This document shows, piece after piece, positions 32,188 through 42,192 of a DNA stretch of 64,000 bases (positions within the stretch are counted from its first letter, which is position 1; each line of letters opens with the position of its first letter). The notes beneath the pieces are model-generated. The model did not search any database. It was given only the letters and a program-made list of their open reading frames with translations, and was not told where the DNA came from. The position numbers were made by a program, and so were the translations under genes. Where the stretch lies: assembly GCF_032884065.1 (NCBI RefSeq), contig NC_088868.1, positions 36,296,890 through 36,360,889 on the forward strand, written 5' to 3'. This DNA comes from Artemia franciscana (taxonomy: Eukaryota > Arthropoda > Branchiopoda > Anostraca > Artemiidae).

Positions 32188-33236
32188 TGAAGGAAAATAT
32201 TTCTTAAATTTTAAATCATCATTATAAGGTTATGAAATTATAATAAAAAAATTTATAGACAATGGGGATTAAATGCAATGTTTAAAGAAAGGGATTAGAC
32301 TGATTGATGGGGACATCAATCTACAACGGGAAAGGGGATATGTAACATATAGACCAGCCCCTCCCCCCTCTAGAAAATTCAGTACCAAATCTCTCATTCA
32401 CATCCCCTTAGAAATTCTCAAATACAGGACCAAATCTCCCATCCATACAAACTCTTAAGTTCAAGACTAAATTTCTCAGTCATACCCCTTTAGTAAATTT
32501 CAATTAGAAAAAGATTTAAATAAAATCATATAGGATTTAGCAGTTATTCAATACTTTGGACTACGTGACTTTAGACACAAGTTAAAATGTTATGGAACCT
32601 ACCAACTGGTTTATTTGAACTCTAGGTTTTTTTATTCAAAACCAGAAGGGAAATCCTTGTTACGAAAATAACTTCTGGGTGCGGGGACTAGTCACATGAT
32701 TCGAGAATACCAACAGTAGCGGAGGTCAACCGCCCAGGTCACCAAGACTGTCCGGGGAGTTCTTGTTTAGAAATCGCGTTGGATATATCAGCTCAACGCA
32801 AGGAGCGAGTAGTCAGTTTCATGGGAGTTTTGATAGTCAAGTGCGAGTGTTCATGTGCACCTTTTCATGCTATAAGTTATTGGAGCTATTTTGTCCAAAG
32901 TTGTATGTTGTAAGTAAATAAACCTTATTGTATTTGATCAGCTTCTGTCTATGTACTAGGGCATCAGGTACAGTTCTTCTAGTCTTCAGGTACGGTCCCA
33001 AGGGAATCTATATTGTCTCAGGAGACCTCGAACATCACTGAGATGGTTCTGTCTCCCAGGTTACTGGGGATTATATACAAAGCCTTTTTATTCTGTTAGT
33101 AATTTAGCTCCCATATCTCGTATCCGCATTAAGCTATTAAGACTTAGAAAAGTCCCAAGAACCTCAAGGTAAAAACCCCCACCTAAGTAAAGTTCCCACC
33201 AAACTCATTAAACTCATTAAAACCACCCCGTAACAC

Positions 33237-33622
33237 ATGGCGCGGTCGGTAGAAAAAAAGTTCTATGGTTTGGCACATCACTGCAATATACTGATCCCAG
33301 AACTAAATGTGGAGACATATTTAAACCCAGAGCATAAAAATAAAAAAATAAAAATGAACAAACAAAAAGATGTTGCAGGAATTTTCTCAACATCCAGACT
33401 GAAACTATCATGGAATGTACCTATACCTCATTGTATATCACAGGTATGGCAGGCACTAGCAATACTTATTGTTCAATATCTAAAATGATCAGTATGTTTT
33501 TGGAACTGTTGGAGAGAGAACAGACAAGTCCAAGAACAGAATCTTATAAGATAAAAGATTTAATTATCGTTTTTCACATAAGTGAGAAGACACTATGCAT
33601 TGTTAAAGACATATTTTTGTGA
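33237..33622 (+). pseudogene. Unrecognised coding remnant
   Basis: Overlapping frames 33237-33488 and 33410-33622 have lysine-rich and hydrophobic parts without a known motif. The first ATG lies inside the PBS-like sequence, which makes it doubtful as a real start. It may be the leading part of the NTPase-like gene remnant downstream. Confidence 0.25.
33238..33249 (+). promoter_or_regulatory. PBS-like sequence after the LTR
   Basis: TGGCGCGGTCGG follows the LTR end by two bases, as expected next to a 5' LTR. Yet no gag or pol follows; the sequence goes into unrelated ORFs. Confidence 0.55.
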
Positions 33623-33703
33623 GCTGTCAAAAAATAAAGAACAAACATAAACGAAACAGAATAAATTCTAAAACTAATCAAATTTATTCCTGGCAAGGAT
33701 ATT

Positions 33704-34812
33704 ATGGATATTGATACCCAAGAATTATTTTTGGTTGACAAATATGATTCAGAAACAAGATTTAGGCTGTTTTGTGATGACATCAATTTTGACGTTTCAG
33801 CTGATACCCATTTCCAGATGTCTGTCGACCTCGGTTCTGAATATTTTAATGTTAAATCGTTTTTTCGTTTTTGTTTGTTTCAACCGTCCTGAAATGATAA
33901 GGATATATCAGAAATCCGATTTCTGCTGGTTCACCTTATATATAAAATCAAGCACTCAAGATGTTAATCAAGAAACACCAAAAGATTATATGTGCTATGA
34001 AGAACTTAAGGATGGTCTTAGGTATACATGTAGTACATACACCCTTTTAAGACAACTCCTGGGATCAGATTATATGAAAGTCGAATTGATGTCGAGAATC
34101 CATTTCAATCCAGGAACTCCGGTTATTGGAGAAAAGCCTGAGTTTATTTGTGTCAAAGACTCCAAAGTTATTCAACTTAAAGTGAAAGAACTGATACAAC
34201 AATTTGAAACAGAAGGATTTAAGAGAGAAGAAATAGCTGTAATTGAAACTGGACAGTGGAAGGATGTGATAAAGCAAGTACTGCGTCTGGATATGAATGG
34301 GGATGGAGAAGGTGCTCTTTCAGAACAAAGAGCCTTATAAGTTATCTTGCAATATCTGATGAAGAAACTAAATTTTTTAATGGTAGAAATTTTCCACTTG
34401 GAGGAAAAGATTACAAAATAAGTGTCATTTGTGTTAACAAAAACTTAGAATCATTTACGGACAAAAACAAACTAGAAAAAATTATTCAAGAAATGAAATC
34501 TAAAGGTTTCAAGAGGAGTGAATTTATCTTTAAACGATTATGAAACATTTCAGTGAAAAGGAATTACAAGACAATCTGAAGATCCATGACCTTGTAGAAG
34601 CAATTAGCAGAGCAACAACGAGAGCCACTATTGTTTATCCCAATGGGGATCAGTCGCTTAGTGAAATAGAACAGCAATTTAAAGATACTCCAAAAATTAT
34701 GCCAGAAGATGGCTACAAAAAAACGTATAAAATGGAAGAGATTTTTAAAGAATTCTTGAAAAAAAGTACTGACAAATGTATTTCTTTTTGTGTGAATTCA
34801 AGTGTATTTTAG
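33704..34812 (+). pseudogene. NTPase/helicase-like protein, C-terminal part, broken
   Basis: Frames at 33704, 33711-34340, 34256-34543 and 34540-34812 chain into one protein with at least two frameshifts. Recognisable pieces: CYEELKDGLRYTCSTYTLLRQLL, GEKPEFICV, FKREEIAVIE and, near the end, AISRATTRATIVYP. The last resembles the A-x-S-R-A-T motif VI of superfamily 1 helicase or Schlafen-type P-loop proteins. A related segment recurs (ETEGFKREE and MKSKGFKRSE), hinting at an internal duplication. No Walker A box is visible, so only the C-terminal half is here. The assignment is tentative. Confidence 0.4.
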
Positions 34813-34876
34813 TTTTTTGTTGTTTTTTTTACAGTGGTTGTTAACCTTTTCCTTCAATTTTAGCTTGTTTACGTTT

Positions 34877-35298
34877 TCACAACTTCAAAAAAAAAATATA
34901 GTGGGAAGATTTAGTGTCTAGATTTGATTTTCTCTCTAGAGTCTTCTTTACATAAATTTTATTCAACAGCCTTCGGATAAGTGTGGGAAACTGTCCAACA
35001 TTGATGACAGGATTCTTTTCATTATGATTTTCAGATTCTTCCCTTTTTTGTCTTATCAATTCAAGCACATGTTTAAAATCTCTCTCCTCCCATGGCAGTT
35101 TTCCTGTAAAAACTTCTACTACCACCATACACAGAGATAAATTATCCGACTCAACCGTAGGCACTTGTCTTTCCATTACTTCCGGGGACATCCATCTCCA
35201 ACAAATATTCTTAAATACGTCCCAAGGGCGCTGAACATAAATACATTTGCTTAACTCGCCTCGGGCGCGGATGGCAAACTCGAAATTGCCCAGTTTTG
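34877..35298 (-). pseudogene. Protein-kinase C-lobe fragment, degenerate
   Basis: The minus-strand exon begins after an acceptor-like TTTTTCAG at 35299-35306. It reads AKLGNFEFA (DFG position changed to NFE), RWMSPEVMER (APE position SPE), SDNLSLCMVVVEVFTGKLPW (kinase subdomain IX, invariant D kept, G changed to C) and a FPTLIRRLL segment (subdomain XI-like). It ends at 34877. The pattern suits a tyrosine-kinase-like family. The altered DFG and missing N-lobe mean a pseudokinase or a gene relic. It lies tail to tail with the NTPase-like remnant. Confidence 0.6.
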
Positions 35299-35490
35299 CT
35301 GAAAAATTAGAAAAATTAGGTATTTTTAAATTACGAAGGATTGATCGGATCTTAATGAAATCTGATGTTTGGAAGGATATCATGTCCCAGAGCTCTTACT
35401 TAAATCCCGACCGGATCCGGTGAAGGGGAATTTGGGGGGCGGAACTTAAAATCTTGGAAAACATTTACAGTGGAGGGATCAGGATGAAAC

Positions 35491-36365
35491 TTGGTGGCAA
35501 CTTTACTTAGGGGGGGTTTTTACCTTGAGGTGCTTGGGACTTTTCTAAATCTTAATAGCTTAATGCGGATACGAGATATGGGAGATAAATTACAAACAGA
35601 ATAAAAAGGCTTTGTATATAATCCCCAGTAACCTGGGAGACAGAACCATCTCAATGATGTTCTAGGTCTCCTGAGACAATACAGATTCCCTTGGGACCGT
35701 ACCTGAAGACTAGAGGAACTGTACCTGATGCCCTAGTACATAGACAGAAGATGATTAAATACAATAAGGTTTATTTACTTACAACATACAACGTTGGACA
35801 AAATAGCTCCAATAACTTATAGCATGAATAGGTGCATATGAACTCTCGAACTTGACTATATCAAAACTCCCATGAAACTGACTACCAGCTCCTTGCGTTG
35901 AGTTGATATATCCAACACGATTTCTAAACCAGAACTCCGCGGACAGGCTTGGTGACCTGTGCAGTTGACCTCCGCTAAAAATGTCGCAATACTACTTGTA
36001 TTCCCAATCATGTGACTAGTCCCCGCACCCAGAAGTTATTTTCGTAACAAGGATTTCCCTTCTGGCTTTGAATAAAAAAACCTAGAGTTCAAATAAACCA
36101 GTTGGTTGGTTCCATAACATTTTAACTTATGTCTAAAGTCACGTAGTCCAAAGTATTGAATAACTGCTAAATTCTATATGATTTTATTTAAATCTTTTTC
36201 TAATTGAAATTTACTAAAGGGGTATGACTGAGAAATTTAGTCTTGAACTTAAGAGTTTGTATGGATGGGAGATTTGGTCCTGTATTTGAGAATTTCTAAG
36301 GGGATGTGAATGAGAGATTTGGTACTGAATTTTCTAGAGGGGGGAGGGGCTGGTCTATATGTTAC
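35491..36365 (-). repeat. Inverted LTR fragment
   Basis: The reverse complement of LTR positions 32342-33202, with small indels. Neither TG nor CA end is present, so it is a piece and not a solo LTR. With the LTR at 32342-33202 it forms a long inverted repeat around about 2.3 kb holding the NTPase- and kinase-like remnants. Confidence 0.85.
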
Positions 36366-36580
36366 AATTCAGGTAAATCATGGCACATCACTTCGTAATC
36401 CAGTGGACCCAAATATTAACGAAACCAAGAAATATAGCAGTTTGTCCAAAAAAGTAAAAAATTTCAAAAGGATTGATCAAGTGTTATTCAGGAAATACGT
36501 GGCGCATCACTTTGTAATCCAGTGGATCTACATGTTTACGAAACCAAGAAACCGGCACTTAAATCTAATGAGGCTGTCAT
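36366..36580 (+). repeat. Imperfect ~115 bp tandem duplication
   Basis: Two units share ATCACTTYGTAATCCAGTGGA and ACGAAACCAAGAAA, beginning near 36372 and 36488. No recognised coding content. Confidence 0.65.
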
Positions 36581-37299
36581 AATCTTGAAGACCGCTCACG
36601 AAACCTCTATATCAAGGTTTAAACTGTGCAAAAACACTATTTCGTCCTATCCTGCTGCAGGTAGTATATTTTTTAGTATATTCAGATAGTATTGAACGCA
36701 CAAAAGACTACACGGCCGATGGTTACCGTTATAGCAGTAGTAATGGGGGACACTCGGTAACCGTACCCTCTGTTCATCCAAACTTCAGAAAGAGAGTTAA
36801 TCAACGGCTGATTGATCGCAAGACGGTTGATTTGAAGATATATCTTTCGATATGAGCCATGTGTATTCAACTGTCCACTTGAGCACTGCCTATAAACGGT
36901 TATTTATGATGTTGGTACTTGAGACGGAAAATCAATTTGTGACCCCCATGGAAACCATAAAAAGAAGGAAGAAAAACCCACCCTTTGGTGCCTTCGGAGA
37001 AATCTGTATTAATAATAGCAAAAAAAATAGCAAAGACCACAATGATGACGCCCCGAGAACATTTTCATAGGGAGTCTAGTAAGACAGTGAATGAGCTGAA
37101 GATAAATGTTCCAAGAAGTCAGAGGCAGGCAAAGGACACCTTTTCTTTGGTCAGAAAAAGCAAGATATTCAAAGACACATGTAACATGATTCGATATCTT
37201 ATGATAGAAACTGATTTAGTTGTGACAGAAAAGTTTTTCGGGCAAGGAAAAGTAGCTGTCACCTGTATATAAGAGTTTGCAATCTAAGAAGTTATATAT
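36581..37299 (+). pseudogene. Possible N-terminal flank of the Mutator-like transposase
   Basis: Short frames (for example 36985-37272) contain KDTFSLVRKSKIFKDTCNMI and an H-x-H-like stretch. They lie in line with, and just upstream of, the transposase remnant. I can only infer the link from position. Confidence 0.25.
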
Positions 37300-38200
37300 T
37301 TCGTAAAACACGGTATCCCGATACTGTTCTACTATGATACAAAATATAACATTGGAAATTACTGGGTTTAAGCACTGACAATCCGACATACTGACTTCGA
37401 CCATGAAGGACAACACCTATCATTCCAATTGCATTTTTACTTCACACAAATAGATCAGCTGATTCACACTTAGAGCTGTTTATAGTTCTTATAAAGAAAG
37501 CACCAAGTATCAATTCACCCCGAAATGCTTTTGTGAGTGACAGAGAAAACGGTATAGAGGTTGCGAGAAATAAAATATTTCCTCTTATTCAGGCTGCTCA
37601 TTGCTGGCTACACTACTGGATCAATGCTAAACAGCACTTCAAAAAATGGGAACACCTAAAGAAGACATCAAGGTAGCTGAAGACAATATTCTTCAGTTGC
37701 TAAGATCAAAAAACAAAGATAAGTACAACCAGATAAGAACTGAAAGGCTCGTGAAATGGTCCATCCCTGCACTTAACTATTTTCAAGTTAATTTGGAATC
37801 TGACATGTTGAAGTATGGCTGTGCCTTCATCGTTTCCCAGATTTTAATACAGTTTCCAGGATAACCAACAATACCGCAGAGTCATTCAACGCTGTGATAA
37901 AAAAAAGTTATACAACAACAGCGAGACGTACCAATGGACAGATGTATCTTGGGCCTCCTTTGTTTAGACGATGAATATTATACACACGTATCTCGTGGAT
38001 ACAAGGGAATAGGAGATTATAGACTCCTTGAGAAGGCACATAAAAAATATATAGTTCATATAAAGAAGGAGGAAGATCCAGTTGAATCCAGGAGAGAAAT
38101 GTTTCTGCGTATGGTCCAAGAAGTAGATGGATCAGATTCCTTTTGCGAAAAAAAAAAATACAACAAAAAAAAGACCACCAGCCAAGTGGTATAGTTGACA
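37300..38200 (+). pseudogene. Mutator-like (MULE) transposase, broken
   Basis: Frames in order carry YYDTKYNIGNYWV (first catalytic D at 37336-37338), FDHEGQHLSFQLHFYF, FVSDRENGIE (second D at 37539-37541) with AAHCWLHYW, SNKDKY-like linker and NYFQVNLESDMLKYG, then ITNNTAESFNAVIKK (candidate catalytic E at 37879-37881) and IGDYRLLEKAHKKYI. This is the D-D-E arrangement of MULE transposases. At least three frameshifts and several stops are present. Terminal inverted repeats were not identified. Confidence 0.7.
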
Positions 38201-39376
38201 TAGGCGAAGCACAATGGAAAAAGGGACATGTTGCATTTTTGCAACGAAAATCAAATGTATCTTCTTACAAGTACAATTCTTAAATCAATTTGTCATGGTT
38301 ATGCGATTACAGGTCTCATAAAAGATTTGTATGACACTTTTAGTGATCAAGCTTTTAAAAAGGCTTTTTGGAATAGTGGTCGAATCTACCAATTCTGCTG
38401 TCGTAGAAAAAGCAGCGAAACTAGTTTGGTGGAAAACTACTAATTTTCCCTTAAGAACACAGACGTGTTTACGTTTTTCTTTGAAGACCTTGAATCACTG
38501 CTGAGGCTTGGTTTAAAACATGTCTTAAGTTTTTAAGACTTGGCTTAAAAACTGAAAAGGTGTCCTACCTCGTGAATCTTGTTACTTTTAGCTGTGTGTC
38601 AGCAAGAACTATCGATAATTATTGTACTTTCAATTTGACAAATATTGATGCTTTAAAGTCGTACCCAGAAACGTCCAGAGAAAGATTTAGTGATGTTTCA
38701 CATGATTGCAGTGCTGTTTGTTCCATTGTGTGTCAATATGCGTGATATATCAGATAGGGAACGCAAAAATCATTTCATTTTGGGAATATGTGATTTCTCC
38801 AGGAGAACTTTCAATCTTCTTGATAGTTTGAAGCCATTAAACCGTACTCAAGGGAGGCAAGTTCTTTCCAACCTAAAATATCTCATGGATGGGGTTGATA
38901 AACACTACACAGAACCTGAACTTTGTTCGTGTGGAATTGCTCCACAAGTAGATTCGTCAAGCTGAGGACTTTTTGTTGTCAAACATGTCCAAGACTACGC
39001 AAATGGGATATCCTATTTGGGAAGTGCACTGTCACTTGATCTTCCATCAGCTTCAAAGTATAAGCGGTCAAAGGGAAGATCCAAAGTATCCAATCAGAAA
39101 GTCATAGACTTATATAACGATGATACTGAAATGGCAAATATGAAAACTGTCGAACTAAAGAATAAATATAGAAACGAATTGGCTGTCCAGGTACTTGAAT
39201 CTCTTTTAACAAAGAACGATTGGTCAGTTGTTATAACTGTCGAGAACAGATACCGGAGAATATGCAGCTCATGTATAAAAACTGTAGAGCAGTTGGCTGT
39301 AGTGAGTGCGAAGCAAAATCCAGCAGGAACTTCAGTCAACTCTGCTGTGTCTAATGAGAACTACACTCAAGACTAG
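38201..39376 (+). pseudogene. Unrecognised coding remnants
   Basis: Plus-strand frames at 38228-38443, 38690-38965 and 39017-39376 (119 codons with SKYKRSKGRSKVSN and a Cys pair CSSC near its end). No family recognised. They may be the C-terminal part of the transposase gene or a separate host gene fragment. Confidence 0.3.
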
Positions 39377-39439
39377 ACAACAAGATCTGAGCTAACAAGA
39401 AACAACAACAGAACTAAAAAACTTCTTCCGATATTCTAT

Positions 39440-39710
39440 CTCTTTGAAAAAACAACAAAGCTGACAAAGACAAACTAAACTACGAAAGAGCGCAACTGGA
39501 ATACCTAAATCATTCTTTATAATCGAAAAACTTTCAAAGAACACTTAAAAATACCAACTAAGCTGACACTGACACGATAAACCAGGATAAATCGGAACTA
39601 AACAGCGTCTTCCAAAATAATCTTTCAGACACAAACAAAGCTGACAAAGACAAGTTAAACTACGAAAGAGCCCAACCAAACATCCTATATCAAATTTTTC
39701 AAACGAAAAA
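39440..39710. repeat. ~183 bp direct repeat pair
   Basis: AACAAAGCTGACAAAGACAA followed by an ACTACGAAAGAG block occurs near 39452 and 39635. Adenine-rich, not coding. Confidence 0.65.
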
Positions 39711-39826
39711 TTTCCAAAACACAATCGAAAGTGTTGCCCGTCTCATATTACAAAGTATTTGTTTTTGCCAAAAAACACAAATTTCGTAAACCGAGTCGTT
39801 CATCTTCTTCATTTGGAGAAACTTGT

Positions 39827-39930
39827 GCAGAAGAGAGCAATAACGAACACGAAGGGCCGTAGCAGTACCGGCTGGACATCTGTCCTTAAAGTGCTATGGG
39901 ATAGGAGATTCGGATATCTGCACTTCCCAC
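39827..39930 (+). repeat. Dispersed structured module, diverged copy outside LTRs
   Basis: GCAGAAGAGAGC, GGCCGTAG, AGTACCGG, CTTAAA, GGGATAGG and CACTTCCCA are shared with the LTR modules. The internal stem here is GGAC/ATCT/GTCC (39874-39885), whereas the LTRs have GTAC/TTTT/GTAC, so both members of one base pair changed together. It lies about 160 bp upstream of a LINE ORF1. Confidence 0.65.
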
Positions 39931-40086
39931 AGGTCCAATCTAGTAAAGATTCAAAGACAACGAATAATTTTTAATTTTGCGCTGTCTTTTCATTCACCCT
40001 GCGCTTTCATTCGTGCTCCATTTTTATTCACGCTGTGATCCTTTTTACGCCAGCCACAGAATAAGAAATAAAGAAAATAGCGACAA

Positions 40087-40642
40087 GTGCATGAATCCGA
40101 AAAGTTGTGCAAACAAGCATGGATCCTAAACGAGACCGCTAACGGAAATTATCCAGTCCAAAAAAAATCTCTAGATTTCTGCGCAGGCTGCAAACAAGGT
40201 CTTGAGCCAGAATCTAGGGCTGTATTACGCGATGGATGTGAAAAATGGTTAGTGTATAGAGTGCATAAACATATCCATCCCAGAGTATGAACTCTTTACA
40301 AAGATGTCAACCGTAGGAGATATGCAGAAGTACCGTCTGGTTTGCAAGCAATCTGATACATCAGAAGACCCCACTTCATTAGTAGAAATCTCGAGCCTTA
40401 TAACATCCATGTTCCCAAGTGCTTCGGCTATCGCGGACATAGTTAAGGGAGCGGTAGAGGAGCTTAAACGTGATATGACCGAAAGGATAGATGAAGGCAA
40501 AGAGCGTGTCGATAACCTAGAGAAAAACATGGTGGAAAAATGTACTATCCCAGAAGTTAAACAGCACTTCGAAGCCGCAACGCTGCAAGAAAATCTAAAA
40601 TCAAACACGCCAGCAGGCCACACCGGATTCCAAGAAAGGTAA
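40087..40642 (+). pseudogene. LINE ORF1 relic with PHD-type zinc finger
   Basis: Frame 40087-40290 holds CAGCKQGL and DGCEKW, the two Cys pairs of a PHD-like finger, with one Cys of the second pair lost. After a frameshift the sequence continues (IPEYELFTK, then VCKQS where the last Cys pair is expected). 40304-40642 continues with a helical, charged stretch (LKRDMTERIDEGKERVDNLEK), a probable coiled coil. Such PHD plus coiled-coil ORF1 proteins bind RNA in some CR1/L2-like LINEs. Confidence 0.55.
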
Positions 40643-41060
40643 TCATTCCAAGTCTGATTATTATCGGCCAATTAGCCTGACCTCAGTCGTCATCAAAATA
40701 CTTGAGCGCATAGTCAATTTGTCAATCCTCAAGCATTTGACAACCAACAACATTTTTTCCCCCAAGCAGCATGGCTTTCAGTCAGAGAAATCAAATGAAA
40801 CAAACCTCTTGGAATCATACGAGGAAATCACAGACCTAATTTACCACAGCCATCCGGTTGACCTGCTCCTGCTGGACTTTGCTTGGACCTTTGACAAGGT
40901 TCCTCACCGTCGACTGTACTACGAAATATACGCTATTGGCATCAGTCAGGCTGTAGTAGACTGGCTGAGGAATTTCCTTACAAATCGCAAGCAGAAAAAT
41001 CGCTTATTTGCTACAGATGGCCAGCCAATAAAAATACCGCACTCGGAGCAGTCTTTTTGA
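40638..41060 (+). pseudogene. LINE reverse transcriptase fragment
   Basis: Reads SKSDYYRPISLTSVVIKILE, HGFQSEKSNETNLLE and DLLLLDFAWTFDKVPHRRL (first catalytic Asp in LDFA), then DWLRNFLTNRKQ. These are RT motifs 1-4 of a non-LTR element. The endonuclease is absent: ORF1 joins directly to RT near 40638, so there is a large internal deletion. The coding match fades into a tandem repeat from 41024. Confidence 0.75.
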
Positions 41061-41717
41061 ATGTTTCTTTGAATGATTGACGAAACCCACTAATGAAATT
41101 TCTGAATTTGTAGTTGTCGGTAAATTTTAGCACATTTCTTCATATCACCCCAATAAAACCCAGGGAGCGCTAATGGGCCAAGGAAGGGTCTTTTCTGCTC
41201 TGAGCAACAAATGTTTGCTTCCATAACAGACTTTCTCAAACACAATAAAAATACCACACTTGGAACAGTCGGATAGCCCCTTGGTTGAGCTGCAACAGAC
41301 ACAAGCGCCATAAATGTTCTCTAGGCCACAGGTTCATCTGACAGATTGACCAAACCCACAAATGAAATTTATGAATTTGTAGTTTCGGTAAATTCTGGCA
41401 AATTTCTTCATATCACCTCAATAAAACCCAGGGAGCGCTAATGGGCCAAGGAAGGGTCTTTTCTACTCTGAGCAAAAATGTTTACACCCATGACAGACTT
41501 GCTCAAACACAATAAAAATACCACACTCGGATAACCCCTTGGTCGAGCTGCAACAAACCCAAGCGCCATAAATATTCTCTAGGCCACAGGTTCATCTCAC
41601 AGATTGACCAAATTCAAAAATGATATTTATGAATTTGTAGTTGTCGTTAACTTTTAGCACATTTCTTCATATCACCTCAATAAAACCCAAGGAGCGCTAA
41701 TGGTCCAAGGAAGTCAT
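41024..41717. repeat. ~260 bp tandem repeat, about 2.6 units
   Basis: Units start GATTGACCAAACCCACAAAT near 41075, 41344 and 41603 (spacing 269 and 259) and share the AATAAAACCCAGGGAGCGC and AATAAAAATACCACACT blocks. The first partial unit overlaps the end of the LINE RT frame. Confidence 0.85.
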
Positions 41718-42192
41718 TGAAATGAAAGACAATGGTTTAAAAACACGTTTTTAATGCCAGCCTACCTTTTTTCGCTGCTCAGATCCCTAAGTACAAGGAG
41801 TTACTCGGAGGATACCGAGGAAGTCAACATGGCAATCAGAGAGCTATGGATTCAGAACGAAGAAGAGATTATGCTAAGGGTGGTGACAGTGCAGTACCAG
41901 AAGAGCTGTAGCAGAACGGATTGAACTTTACATACCTGGCAGAATACTTCAGATTGATCCAATCACCCTTACAGATTCCGATGAAACACGACTAGTCCTA
42001 TGGGCCGGTCGAGAAGAATATCGACTAATCATTGTGTCTGAATACATAATTGTAGATCATACATAAGAGAAAGTTAGGAGAATTCTTCAGGAAGAAGTAA
42101 ATGTTACGAATAGCAGCATTTAGACTTCTTTTTGCCAATATTTGCCATGTGTTTAGACATAGTTATCTCTTCAATGAATTATTTGTTAAAAT

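Larger units (their letters stand above)
13609..33235 (+). mobile_element. Element A: large errantivirus/gypsy-like LTR retroelement
   Basis: Order on the plus strand: env remnant, truncated LTR, PBS, gag, protease-RT-RNase H, unknown ORF, two SOCS-box genes, 2H phosphoesterase, small ORF, about 3.7 kb with no sense gene, env with its own splice acceptor, polypurine tract, full 2.84 kb LTR. The two LTRs differ clearly, so the 5' and 3' halves may come from different insertions or a recombination. Env of this kind and spliced env expression are features of Errantivirus-like elements; the accessory genes are not. Gag, pol and env all contain stops. Confidence 0.75.
30391..33235 (+). repeat. Complete LTR of element A (2,845 bp)
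   Basis: Starts TGTAATAATC after the polypurine tract and ends CCGTAACA, so it has TG...CA termini. It aligns along its length with 54511-57348. Notable parts are an acceptor-like TTACAG plus frame remnant (31131-31440), the 105 nt module (31573-31677), a 90 bp (AT)n run, a poly(A) signal AATAAA at 32917-32922 and a conserved 3' part. It is followed by a PBS-like sequence. At 2.8 kb it is long for the group. Confidence 0.85.

Noticed and set aside
33237..33488. Frame starting in the PBS, considered as gag of a second element
   Set aside because: No capsid or zinc-knuckle features and no similarity to the gag at 15721.
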